Origin: an uncultured Mucilaginibacter sp.
GTDB taxonomy: Bacteria; Bacteroidota; Bacteroidia; Sphingobacteriales; Sphingobacteriaceae
Length of the DNA stretch: 64,000 bases
Reading direction: 5' to 3'
Assembly (NCBI GenBank): GCA_903864275.1
Contig: CAIPFE010000059.1
Location: 62,001 to 126,000 of the forward strand
A model generated the notes under the pieces. That model ran no database searches and had not been told where the DNA came from. It was given only the letters and a program-made list of their open reading frames with translations. Position numbers and translations under genes: made by a program. This document shows, one piece after another, positions 18,498 through 26,900 of this stretch. Every line of letters begins with the position of its first letter. The stretch's first letter is position 1.

Positions 18498-18938
18498 TTA
18501 GTTCCAGGGAGCCGTACCTGATACGGTAATCCCCATACTGCGGGCAGTTCCTGCCACCATTTTCATGGCTGATTCAACTGTAAATGCATTCAGGTCAGTC
18601 ATTTTATCTTTGGCTATTGTTTCCACCTGTCCCCAGTTTACACTGGCAACCTTTTTACGGTTTGGCTCGGCCGAACCACCTTTTAAACCTGTAGCTTCCA
18701 TTAACTGGATAGCAACCGGAGGGGTTTTGATGATAAAATCGAATGACTTGTCGACATAAACAGTAATAACTACCGGTAACACTTTGCCAGGTTTGTCCTG
18801 GGTACGTGCGTTGAATTGCTTGCAAAATTCCATAATATTCACCCCTTTTGCACCCAATGCTGGGCCAATTGGAGGTGATGGATTTGCAGCGCCGCCCTTT
18901 ACCTGCAGTTTCACCATCGCACCGACTTCTTTTGCCAT
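18498..18938 (-). CDS. rplK: 50S ribosomal protein L11
   Basis: Binds the GTPase-associated centre of 23S rRNA. MAKEVGAMVKLQVKGGAANPSPPIGPALGAKGVNIMEFCKQFNARTQ is the N-terminal domain with the Pro-rich thiostrepton-site helix; PPVAIQLMEATGLKGGSAEPNRKKVASV joins to the rRNA-binding C-terminal domain ending ARSMGITVSG. Length 146 is normal. It follows nusG across a gap holding a palindromic repeat. Order nusG-rplK-rplA is the usual bacterial arrangement. Confidence 0.97.
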   Translation of the reverse strand: MAKEVGAMVKLQVKGGAANPSPPIGPALGAKGVNIMEFCKQFNARTQDKPGKVLPVVITVYVDKSFDFIIKTPPVAIQLMEATGLKGGSAEPNRKKVASVNWGQVETIAKDKMTDLNAFTVESAMKMVAGTARSMGITVSGTAPWN

Positions 18939-19001
18939 TTTTATTTGTTTAAATTATAACTCAATGTTAGTAAGTGGAAGCTAAGTAACATTTAAGATTG
19001 T

Positions 19002-19129
19002 TATGAGATTTGAGATGTGAGATATGAGATTTGAGGCCCCTATCTTATTTTCCAAACCTTAAAATATTTTTTGTTTGATCTACTTGACTTTTCGATGTCT
19101 CACATCTCACATCTCATATCTCAAATCTA
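19002..19129. repeat. Palindromic word-repeat element (GAGATTTGAGAT type) between nusG and rplK
   Basis: Left arm 19002-19035 is TATGAGATTTGAGATGTGAG and further GAGAT words; right arm 19096-19129 is the matching TCTCACATC and TCTCATATCTCAAATC words. The 60-nt loop has no repeat. On the minus strand the arm starts directly at the nusG stop codon (TAG, then ATTTGAGATA). Confidence 0.88.
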
Positions 19130-19669
19130 TTCTTTCTCTACCTGCATGTAATTCAATTCAAGCGGCGTGCGCCTGCCGAATATCTTTACCATTACTTTTA
19201 GTTTTTTCTTTTCTTCGTTAACCTCTTCAATCACCCCGCTAAATCCGTTAAAAGGGCCGTCCATCACTTTTACGCCTTCGCCTATATAATAAGGCACGTT
19301 CATGGTTTCACCCTGTGCGCTCATTTCGTCAACCTTACCTAAAATGCGGTTAACTTCGGCCTGGCGCAAAGGGATGGCATTACCGGCTTTATCACCTAAA
19401 AACCCGATAACGCTATTTATATTTTTTATGATGTGCTCTATCTCAGCATCCAGCGCCGCCTCTATTAACACATAACCGGGGAAAAAATTACGTTCTTTCG
19501 CAATTTTCTTTCCGTCACGCATCTGGTAATATTTTTCGGTAGGTATCAAAACCTGCGGAACCAAATGCGTAACCCCTAAACGGTTAATTTCAGCATCAAT
19601 ATATTGCTTTACCTTTTTTTCCTTGCCGCTTATAGCCCTAACCACATACCATTTTACCTGATCACTCAT
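19127..19669 (-). CDS. nusG: Transcription termination/antitermination factor NusG
   Basis: Binds the RNA polymerase clamp and couples it to Rho or to the ribosome. The N-terminal NGN domain opens KWYVVRAISGKEKKVKQYI and contains FFPGYVLIEA; the C-terminal KOW domain has GEGVKVMDGPFNGFSGVIEEVN. Length 180 is normal, with no inserted domain. It follows secE by 14 nt and both are probably on the tuf-tRNA-Trp-secE transcript or a promoter within it. Confidence 0.96.
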   Translation of the reverse strand: MSDQVKWYVVRAISGKEKKVKQYIDAEINRLGVTHLVPQVLIPTEKYYQMRDGKKIAKERNFFPGYVLIEAALDAEIEHIIKNINSVIGFLGDKAGNAIPLRQAEVNRILGKVDEMSAQGETMNVPYYIGEGVKVMDGPFNGFSGVIEEVNEEKKKLKVMVKIFGRRTPLELNYMQVEKE

Positions 19670-19683
19670 TGTTTGCTATACTA

Positions 19684-19878
19684 TTAGGTTAGTGAACTAT
19701 AAAAATATTTAACCAGGAAATTGATGCTCTGATCCATCACCATTATTATTATTGCAATAATAAAGGCAGCTATCAACACCAAAACGGCGCTGTTTTGCAA
19801 TTCTCTCCAGGTTGGCCAGGTTACTTTCTGGGTTAACTCTATGTAAGACTCTTTAATATACTCAGATACTGAAGCCAT
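19684..19878 (-). CDS. secE: Preprotein translocase subunit SecE
   Basis: Small essential partner of SecY in the inner-membrane translocon. The 64 residues carry the amphipathic SYIELTQKVTWPTWRELQNSAVLVLIA and one transmembrane helix (about residues 30-56), the single-span form usual outside Proteobacteria. It is placed between tRNA-Trp and nusG as in most bacteria. Confidence 0.93.
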   Translation of the reverse strand: MASVSEYIKESYIELTQKVTWPTWRELQNSAVLVLIAAFIIAIIIMVMDQSINFLVKYFYSSLT

Positions 19879-19897
19879 TTTCGTTTTTTATTATATG

Positions 19898-19968
19898 CAC
19901 GGGAACAAGGATTCGAACCCTGATCAAAGGTTTTGGAGACCTCTATTCTACCATTGAACTATTCCCGT
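19898..19968 (-). tRNA. tRNA-Trp (CCA)
   Basis: Acceptor stem ACGGGAA / TTCCCGT, D-arm GTTCAATGGTAGAAT, anticodon loop CTCCAAA with anticodon CCA, and T-arm GGGTTCGAATCC are all in place on the minus strand. The discriminator is G, as usual for bacterial tRNA-Trp. A full CCA tail is not encoded. It lies between tuf and secE. Confidence 0.95.
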
Positions 19969-20003
19969 TTACCCTTATTCCCAAAGGGACTTATTTATAT
20001 TAA

Positions 20004-20035
20004 CAAAGTACTTAGCTAAAAAGCTAAGTACTTTG
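20004..20035 (-). terminator. Hairpin after tuf
   Basis: A perfect 14-bp stem CAAAGTACTTAGCT / AGCTAAGTACTTTG with an AAAA loop lies between tuf and tRNA-Trp. An AT-rich but not U-only tail follows on the minus strand. It may terminate tuf transcripts or protect their 3' ends. Confidence 0.65.
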
Positions 20036-20083
20036 CCAAGAAATTAACCTAACCCTTAGTTCCCCATTCAGGGGCTTAGGAGA

Positions 20084-21271
20084 TTATTTCAAAATTTCAG
20101 TTACCTGACCTGCACCTACTGTCCTGCCACCTTCACGGATAGCGAAACGTAAGCCTTTTTCCATAGCGATAGCGTTGATCAGCTTTACAGTGATGGTAAC
20201 GTTATCACCCGGCATAACCATTTCTACACCGTCGGCCAGGGTGATTTCACCCGTAACGTCAGTAGTACGGAAATAGAATTGCGGACGGTATTTATTGAAG
20301 AACGGCGTGTGACGGCCACCTTCGGCTTTTGATAATACGTAAACTTCTGCTTTGAAATCAGTGTGCGGGGTTACCGAACCTGGTTTGCAAATAACCATAC
20401 CACGACGGATATCAGTTTTTTCAATGCCTCGTAACAATAAACCTACGTTGTCGCCGGCTTCACCCCTATCAAGGATCTTGCGGAACATTTCAACACCTGT
20501 AACAGTTGATTTTAAGTTTTCAGCGCCCATACCCAATATATCAACCTGCTCGCCAGAGTTGATAATACCACGCTCGATACGACCAGTTGCAACAGTACCG
20601 CGACCAGTGATCGAGAATACGTCTTCAACAGGCATCAGGAACGGAAGTTCAGTTAAACGCGGAGGAATTGGAATGTGTGCATCAACTGCATCCATCAGTT
20701 CCATGATCTTTCCAACCCAGGTTGGATCACCATTTAAACCACCAAGTGCCGAACCTTGAATTACAGGGATATCATCACCAGGATATTCGTAGAATGATAA
20801 TAATTCACGGATCTCCATTTCAACTAATTCCAACAATTCCGGATCATCAACCATATCCACTTTATTCATAAACACAACCAATGAAGGCACACCAACCTGG
20901 CGGGCTAAAAGGATGTGTTCACGTGTTTGAGGCATCGGGCCGTCAGTAGCAGCAACAACTATAATTGCACCATCCATCTGAGCAGCACCGGTAACCATGT
21001 TTTTTACATAATCCGCGTGACCCGGGCAGTCAACATGCGCGTAGTGACGTGTAGCAGTTGAATACTCAACGTGTGCCGTATTAATAGTAATACCACGCTC
21101 TTTTTCTTCAGGAGCCGAGTCGATCGAATCGAACGAACGAGCTTCTGAGAAACCTTTATCAGCCAATACTTTAGTAATAGCTGCGGTAAGGGTTGTTTTA
21201 CCGTGGTCAACGTGACCGATTGTACCGATGTTTAAGTGCGGTTTGCTGCGGTCAAACTTTTCTTTTGCCAT
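20084..21271 (-). CDS. tuf: Elongation factor Tu
   Basis: GTPase that brings aminoacyl-tRNA to the ribosomal A site. G1 GHVDHGKT at 19-26, DCPGH at 81-85 and NKVD at 136-139 are the GTPase motifs, followed by domains 2 and 3 ending VGAGQVTEILK. Length 395 is normal. It follows four tRNA genes and precedes tRNA-Trp, secE and nusG, the classic order. No second copy is in the window. Confidence 0.98.
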   Translation of the reverse strand: MAKEKFDRSKPHLNIGTIGHVDHGKTTLTAAITKVLADKGFSEARSFDSIDSAPEEKERGITINTAHVEYSTATRHYAHVDCPGHADYVKNMVTGAAQMDGAIIVVAATDGPMPQTREHILLARQVGVPSLVVFMNKVDMVDDPELLELVEMEIRELLSFYEYPGDDIPVIQGSALGGLNGDPTWVGKIMELMDAVDAHIPIPPRLTELPFLMPVEDVFSITGRGTVATGRIERGIINSGEQVDILGMGAENLKSTVTGVEMFRKILDRGEAGDNVGLLLRGIEKTDIRRGMVICKPGSVTPHTDFKAEVYVLSKAEGGRHTPFFNKYRPQFYFRTTDVTGEITLADGVEMVMPGDNVTITVKLINAIAMEKGLRFAIREGGRTVGAGQVTEILK

Positions 21272-21340
21272 GATTTATATTTAATTATTGTAGGTTAATT
21301 TTTAACTTTAAATTGTATTCGTATTCTGTTTATAATTTTG

Positions 21341-21412
<72 letters not shown>

Positions 21413-21423
21413 TGGTTTTTTTT

Positions 21424-21518
21424 AGCTCATTAGTTCACTGGTTCATTTGTAAATAGTTCGATAGTGTTTACCACTTTGGCTACCAATGAACCAGTGAACT
21501 AATTAACCAATGAACCAA
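21424..21518. repeat. Palindromic word-repeat element (GGTTCATT type) between tRNA-Thr and tRNA-Gly
   Basis: The left arm has GCTCATTAGTTCACTGGTTCATT and the right arm has CAATGAACCAGTGAACTAAT and ACCAATGAACC. It fills nearly the whole gap between two tRNA genes. Confidence 0.82.
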
Positions 21519-21521
21519 CCG

Positions 21522-21594
21522 AGCGGAAGACGAGGTTCGAACTCGCGACCTATAGCTTGGAAGGCTATCGCTCTACCAACTGAGCTACTTCCGC
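21522..21594 (-). tRNA. tRNA-Gly (UCC)
   Basis: Acceptor GCGGAAG / CTTCCGC, D-arm AGCTCAGTTGGTAGAGC, anticodon loop CTTCCAA with anticodon TCC, T-arm GAGTTCGAACCTC, discriminator T. CCA is not encoded. Confidence 0.95.
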
Positions 21595-21600
21595 TTTTTC

Positions 21601-21671
21601 AGTTTGCAGTCCCCGGTTTGCAGTTTGCAGTTTTTTAACTACCCGCTGCTAACTATTAACTGCCAACTGCC
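21601..21671. repeat. Palindromic word-repeat element (GTTTGCAG type) between tRNA-Gly and tRNA-Tyr
   Basis: AGTTTGCAG occurs three times (the middle copy after CCCCG) and is followed by the partial reverse complements TAACTGCCAACTGCC. The match between arms is weaker than at other loci. Confidence 0.65.
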
Positions 21672-21675
21672 CTTG

Positions 21676-21756
21676 TGGGGGGAGAAGGATTCGAACCTTC
21701 GTAGCCGAAGCAGCAGATTTACAGTCTGCCCCATTTGACCGCTCTGGTATCCCCCC
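21676..21756 (-). tRNA. tRNA-Tyr (GUA)
   Basis: Acceptor GGGGGGA / TCCCCCC, anticodon loop CTGTAAA with anticodon GTA, a long variable arm (GCTTCGGC region) as expected for a class II tRNA, T-arm AGGTTCGAATCCT and discriminator A. Confidence 0.94.
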
Positions 21757-21761
21757 GTTGT

Positions 21762-21839
21762 GATTTCGGATTTACGATTTACGATTTCGGATTTTTTATC
21801 CTTCGATAAATCCGAAATCGAAAATCCGACATCCGAAAT
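21762..21839. repeat. Palindromic word-repeat element (GATTTCGGA type) between tRNA-Tyr and tRNA-Thr
   Basis: The left arm (21762-21796) mixes GATTTCGGA and GATTTACGA; the right arm (21807-21839) is AATCCGAAATCGAAAATCCG then ACATCCGAAAT. The loop is about 10 nt. Confidence 0.88.
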
Positions 21840-21844
21840 GACAG

Positions 21845-21917
21845 AGCCTCCTATCGGGATCGAACCAATGACCTACTGATTACAAGTCAGTCGCTCTACC
21901 AGCTGAGCTAAGGAGGC
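21845..21917 (-). tRNA. tRNA-Thr (UGU)
   Basis: Acceptor GCCTCCT / AGGAGGC, D-arm AGCTCAGCTGGTAGAGC, anticodon loop CTTGTAA with anticodon TGT, T-arm TGGTTCGATCCCG, discriminator T. It is the first tRNA of the four-gene cluster upstream of tuf. Confidence 0.94.
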
Positions 21918-22105
21918 TTAAATTATTACCTTTCTTTTCCCCCGCCGGTCATTACTGACCTTCGGAATAGTGCCGGTTAATTAATAAGACTGTATTTTTT
22001 TATTTTAAAGAACCACCCGTTTCATAAAAAGAAGTGCATTAATAGGCCTTTCCGAAAGGGATTGCAAATTTACACATTTTTAACGCTGAACAAAATTTAT
22101 TTTTC

Positions 22106-22137
22106 AAAAAAAAATCGGCGGGTTAAAACCCGCCGAT
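22106..22137 (-). terminator. Rho-independent terminator after hpf
   Basis: On the minus strand an 11-bp GC-rich stem (ATCGGCGGGTT / AACCCGCCGAT) is followed by a run of nine T. It closes the rpsU-xerC-hpf run and isolates it from the tRNA cluster. Confidence 0.9.
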
Positions 22138-22165
22138 CCCGTAAAAAATTTACTATTTATTTATC

Positions 22166-22513
22166 TTAAAAATCCTCCGTCACTTCTAATAATGCGGCTT
22201 TTTTAGCCGTCTCGGCAGCGGTGGCTTTCTTTTGTTTATGTTTTCCGATTTGCTTGCGCAGGCATTCAACCGCAAGGTCGGTGGCCTCTTCAAACGTTTT
22301 ACATTGCTCCTTTGCGAATATTTGATTGCCGGGCAGCAACAGTTTAATCTCCGTTATCTTATTGGCTTCATCTTCCACATTTTCCAGTTTTAAATAAATC
22401 TCGCCGCTTACGATATGATCATAAAAGGTCTCGAGCTTATCGACTTTCCTCTGGATAAAATCCAATAATTTTTTGTCTGCATTAAAACGAATAGATTGCA
22501 CTGTAATTTTCAT
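22166..22513 (-). CDS. hpf: Ribosome hibernation promoting factor (short HPF/RaiA family)
   Basis: Binds in the decoding channel of idle ribosomes and helps store them as inactive particles. The 115 residues match the short HPF/RaiA domain: MKITVQSIRFNADKKLLDFIQRKVDKLETFYD, then IYLKLEN and ECLRKQIGKHKQKK. It lacks the long-form C-terminal dimerisation domain. It has an AAGGAGG sequence (22518-22524) four bases before its ATG, unusual in a genome where most genes lack one. It is last of rpsU-xerC-hpf, 12 nt after xerC, and ends in a strong terminator. Confidence 0.9.
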   Translation of the reverse strand: MKITVQSIRFNADKKLLDFIQRKVDKLETFYDHIVSGEIYLKLENVEDEANKITEIKLLLPGNQIFAKEQCKTFEEATDLAVECLRKQIGKHKQKKATAAETAKKAALLEVTEDF

Positions 22514-22517
22514 GATT

Positions 22518-22524
22518 CCTCCTT
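22518..22524 (-). promoter_or_regulatory. Shine-Dalgarno sequence of hpf
   Basis: AAGGAGG on the minus strand, four bases from the hpf ATG. Strong Shine-Dalgarno sites are rare in this window. Confidence 0.6.
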
Positions 22525-22525
22525 T

Positions 22526-23440
22526 TTATGCCTTTGGATGGGCTTGTTTGTAAATAGACTTTAATCTTTCAACAGAATTATGCGTATAGATCTGGGTCGC
22601 GCTCAAATTAGCGTGGCCCAAAAGTTCTTTGATGGCGTTCAGATCGGCCCCCTTGTTTAACAGGCTTGTTGCAAAGGTGTGGCGCAGCACGTGCGGGCTC
22701 TTTTTATTCTGCGTTGATATGTAAGAAAGGTATTTCTGCACAGTTAAGTATATAAGCTTAGCGTAAGCATTTGCTCCTTTATCTGTAACGATTAACGCGG
22801 ATGAATTGTTACTAAAAAAATCCTGTTTTTTCTTTAACTCCTGGTATTCAACGAGTAATAATTTCAATTCCTTGTTGATCGGAATGATGCGTTCCTTATT
22901 GCGTTTGCCTAAAACTTTTACAGTGTCTTCGTAAACGTTAATGTCAGCATCTTTTACCCCAACCAACTCGGATAAGCGCATGCCGGTACCAAACAGCATT
23001 TCGATGATCAGTTTATCGCGCAGCCCCTTAAAATCCTTGCTGAACACTTCGTTTTCATCCAGCATTTGGATGAGTTTGACGTCTTCAACAATAACAGGTA
23101 AGTTTTTCGGGATCTTCGGCGCGGTGATCTTTGAGGCGGGGTTAATGGTAATGACCCCCTCCTGCAATAGAAATTTGAAGTATTTGCGCAGCGTGGCTAT
23201 CTTCCGGTTGATGGAACGGGCTATGATATGCTCATTCATCAGCTCGACCATCCAGTTACGGATATGGTAATGCGTAATTTGCGAAGGATGCGTAATTACA
23301 GCTTCGGGCGCGGGTATTTGTTTATGAGGATTGTTAAGGAAGCTGAAAAATTGGTCAAGGTCTGACTGATAGGCGGAAACGGTATGTTTGGAGTACCTTT
23401 TTTCGAATTTGATATACCGGATAAAACGCTCTGAAAACAT
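22526..23440 (-). CDS. xerC: Tyrosine recombinase XerC-like
   Basis: Site-specific recombinase expected to resolve chromosome dimers at dif together with a second Xer protein. Numbered from the chosen start at 23440 (MFSERFIRYIKFEKRYSKHT), 304 residues: N-terminal SAM-like DNA-binding domain, then catalytic Arg155 (GTGMRLSEL), Lys179, His250 and Arg253 (SPHVLRHTFA), His276 (LLGHANLS) and Tyr285. An upstream in-frame start at 23476 would add 12 residues without similarity. The gene is between rpsU and hpf, not next to any integrative element, which supports a housekeeping role over an integrase. Confidence 0.9.
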   Translation of the reverse strand: MFSERFIRYIKFEKRYSKHTVSAYQSDLDQFFSFLNNPHKQIPAPEAVITHPSQITHYHIRNWMVELMNEHIIARSINRKIATLRKYFKFLLQEGVITINPASKITAPKIPKNLPVIVEDVKLIQMLDENEVFSKDFKGLRDKLIIEMLFGTGMRLSELVGVKDADINVYEDTVKVLGKRNKERIIPINKELKLLLVEYQELKKKQDFFSNNSSALIVTDKGANAYAKLIYLTVQKYLSYISTQNKKSPHVLRHTFATSLLNKGADLNAIKELLGHANLSATQIYTHNSVERLKSIYKQAHPKA

Positions 23441-23533
23441 AAAAACTACTTGTACATCCGAATGATGAATGTACAAATAGTTTTGATATATTGATTAGAA
23501 AAACTGAAAAATTTTTAAATAAATTTAAAAAAG

Positions 23534-23728
23534 TTACACAGTTGCTTCCAAGTTCATATTTTGCTTGTAGATGGCATGTTTCACCACGTGGCGACGGGTT
23601 ACTGATTTCTTTTCAAATGCCTGGCGACTGCGAAGTTCTCTTAAAACTCCTGTCTTTTCAAATTTCTTTTTAAAGCGTTTTAATGCTTTATCTAATGATT
23701 CGCCGTCTTTTACGTTAATAATGATCAT
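23534..23728 (-). CDS. rpsU: 30S ribosomal protein S21
   Basis: Small basic protein of the 30S platform near the anti-Shine-Dalgarno end of 16S rRNA. MIIINVKDGESLDKALKRFKKKFEKTGVLRELRSRQAFEKKSVTRR is typical; 64 residues from the ATG at 23728. Any start further upstream would read into the leader. In Bacteroidota bS21 helps hide the anti-Shine-Dalgarno sequence, and in some members rpsU itself carries a strong Shine-Dalgarno sequence and is autogenously controlled. This gene has such a sequence (GGAGG at 23741-23745) and a perfect -7 box at 23758-23765, in keeping with that model. Confidence 0.94.
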   Translation of the reverse strand: MIIINVKDGESLDKALKRFKKKFEKTGVLRELRSRQAFEKKSVTRRHVVKHAIYKQNMNLEATV

Positions 23729-23740
23729 AATTCCCAAATA

Positions 23741-23748
23741 CCTCCTTT
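23741..23748 (-). promoter_or_regulatory. Strong Shine-Dalgarno sequence of rpsU
   Basis: AAAGGAGG on the minus strand, with GGAGG ending 12 nt before the rpsU ATG. It stands out because most genes here have no such sequence; it may be the sensor for bS21 feedback. Confidence 0.7.
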
Positions 23749-23757
23749 CAGGGAAGG

Positions 23758-23765
23758 CAAAGGTA
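23758..23765 (-). promoter_or_regulatory. -7 promoter box for rpsU-xerC-hpf
   Basis: TACCTTTG on the minus strand matches TAnnTTTG. It would give a leader of roughly 25 nt containing the Shine-Dalgarno sequence. Confidence 0.6.
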
Positions 23766-23947
23766 GGGAATGTTTTTGGGATTTGAAAGTAGTTTGTTGA
23801 TTAAGTTGAGCGAATTGATTAGGTGCGTGGTTGATTAATATTGAATACCGAATGTCGATTCGAATGATGAAGTGTTTAATTATTACAAACGCTGTAAGCC
23901 CGAAATGGGTATTCCCTTGTAACACTTACAATCTTTATAACTATCGA

Positions 23948-26900
23948 CTACTCCATCGTCACCTGCGCTGTATTATCATCCGTATTTCGGTCAACAAGTT
24001 TATATAACGGATCAATACCTGCCTTTTCGGGCTTTTCTTTCAGTTTTACAATGATTGTTGTTTTTTGCTTTGTGAATTTTTGGCGTTTAAGATATACCAG
24101 CTTCTCATCGCCGTTTTTATCAAGAGCGAAAACACCAACATCAATATAATCTTTTATAGGCGTTTGTTTTTCATTACCTGCTTTATCGGCATAATATTTT
24201 ACGGTTTCAACCGGGATAGTAACTTCGTAACCATCTCTTACCTTTTTAGCGGTAGGTTCAATAACATGGTTATCGAAGAGCGTGATCCTGCTGAACAGGT
24301 CATCCACCACGTACTTTAAACTATCAGGGGTAACCTCCTTGATATAGCCGGTCAACACGTCCGATGTTGGGTATTTGTCGCCGTTGCCATAATTGGCTAT
24401 TAGTTTGCGTAATGCTTTATTTAAATTATCCTCGCCTATATAATCCTGCATGGCAAAATAAACGAGTGAGGCTTTTTGGTAATGAATATAGCCCTGGTTA
24501 TCGGTTTGATCCAGGGGGTTTTCTGTTTTCCTTTCGGCTGCCCTGCCTGAAAGATAGCCATCTAATTCGTATTTAAGATAGCGTTTTAGCTCTTCGGCAG
24601 AAAGTGTTTTTTTAAGCAGCATTAAAGCCGAATATTGTGCCAGCCCTTCGGAGTACATTTGATCGCCAACAGTATTGGCCTCGCAAACCTGGTGGCCCCA
24701 CCATTGATGCCCAAGTTCATGGGCAGTTACGTAATAGCACATATCCAGTTTTTCGGGCTGGTGATGAAAAATAAAGCCTATGGCTTCTGAAAAAGGCACG
24801 GTATTAGGAAACGACTGTGCAAAGCTACGGTATTTTGGGAATTCAATTATTCGCATTTGTTTGTAAAGGAAGGGGCTGAAATTAACACTGTCGTAAAGCA
24901 GTCCCCGTTTTAACGAGGTAAGCATTATATCAAGGTTAAAAGGATGATCTTTATGGTAATATATCTCCAGGTCTATATTTTTCCATTTATCGCGTTTTAC
25001 GAGATAACGGCCCGATATTACGTTAAAGAAATTAAAAATGGGTTTATCCATCTGGTAATGAAAGTAAGCCCTGTCGTTTTGCTTCCATTCTTTTTTCAAA
25101 TAACCCGGCGCAATGGCTATCTGATCAAGGTCGGTACTTACGGTAATATCAAGCCCGGTACGCCCCCGCTGCTGGAAAAGATTTAACATCCTTGCAGCAG
25201 TATCAGTCCGCAGCGGCAAGCCGACCTGGTCTTTTAGCCCGCGTTTTTTACGGTCCTCGTTGTCCGACAACTCATTATTGCCTGAATAGCCAAGCCCCGT
25301 GAAAATGTCAAAATTATTGATAAAAGTACCATTGGCTACGTAACTGGTATTGGCGCCGTCATTTGTAAACCCCTTTTGTATCCTTTTAGCCGTTAAATTT
25401 AATTGCAGTGAATCACCGGGTTTTAAAGGCTGTTTTAGCTTATAAACGGTAAAATGAAAATCGGGATATGATTTAACCTTAGTTACCGGCACCGAAAACT
25501 TAAAATTCGAAGTGATGAGTAAATCAGATGGCTCCTGCACCAATAATTCACTGATAGGTTCATGCATCAAATTCTTATATGTTACAACAGCCTGTAAACT
25601 AAGGTTACCTGTTTCAGGGAAAAGATCGACACTGCATTCAATGTTTACCACACTCGGCTGCACAATCTTTTCGTAAGTGTGTTTTAATGTTTTCTCGTAA
25701 TTTGCCTGTATATCTTTTTGGGCCTCGGGATCAATATATTGATTCCAAACTTTTGTATTTAAATAATAATATCCTCCTGTAACTACGACTATCAGCAAGC
25801 TGACAGTCAAAAACAAACGCTGAGGATATCCAAAGCGCTGACGGGCATTTTTAAACCTAATACCTAAAGCTGTATCTGTACCGCGTTGGTAAAACAATAC
25901 GGCAATAAGCAACAGTATGCCTGCAAAAGCAGCCCAAAAAATCTTTAGGACCAGGTACTTTTCAAAATCGGCAGCAAAACCATTCATATCTGAGTAAACG
26001 CCTACGCCGCCGCTATTTGGGATAAACAGGCTATAAAATATTTTCATTTGCCCGGCAAAAAGTATGTACACATAGAATAGTATACAGACCGCATAACCTA
26101 TGAATTTATTACCGAACAAGCTTTGTACAAAAACCGACATTGCAATATAAATAGTCATCGGCACAAACAGGCTAAGTAGCATGATCTTTAAATATATCCC
26201 CAGCTGAAATTCGTCAAAGCCTTTCAATATTTGTATCACTATGCCGACTGGGATCATAAACAATATATAAATTAATATAATGCCCGACAGCGCCAAGAAT
26301 TTACTCACTATCGGTACCGCGTTACTGATTGGCAGCGTATCAAATATCTGGCTAAAGTTTATCCCGTTCTCTTTCCACATAACCTCACCTGAATAAAAAA
26401 GTATCATTATGCTTAATATGATCCCAACTTCGGATACTATAAAACCTGCTATATTTGATGTTACCGCGTACAATGCCTGCCCGTACCATGAGGTGCCGTA
26501 TTCCGCATCAATACCAATTAATACCAACCCTACTATGCCTATTCCGATAAACGGAACAGAACGGATAACCTCCTTAAAGTAAAGCCGGGTTAATGTGCTC
26601 ACTTGTTGAAACCATGTTAAAAATGAATACGATGGCTTTACAAAAGGTATAGGGATATTTTCAACAGTAACGTATGCATTCGCTTTAACCGGCTTCTTTT
26701 TAAACAAACCGGTATATACCGCCCTGAATTTAAATACAGCAAATGTTACCCAAAAAAACATCAGGGCTACACCTAACCACAGCAAGCGGTTTATTAACAG
26801 CAAACCCGTAAACGGAACAATTAATGTATTTTTTTCGGCCACTGTCCAGTAACGGGTTAAAGCGTCAATCGTGTAAACACCAAAAGGATCTATTATCGCC

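Noticed and set aside
22526..23440. The XerC-like gene as an integrase of a mobile island
   Set aside because: It sits between rpsU and hpf without attachment-site repeats or cargo genes, and its length and motifs fit housekeeping Xer recombinases.
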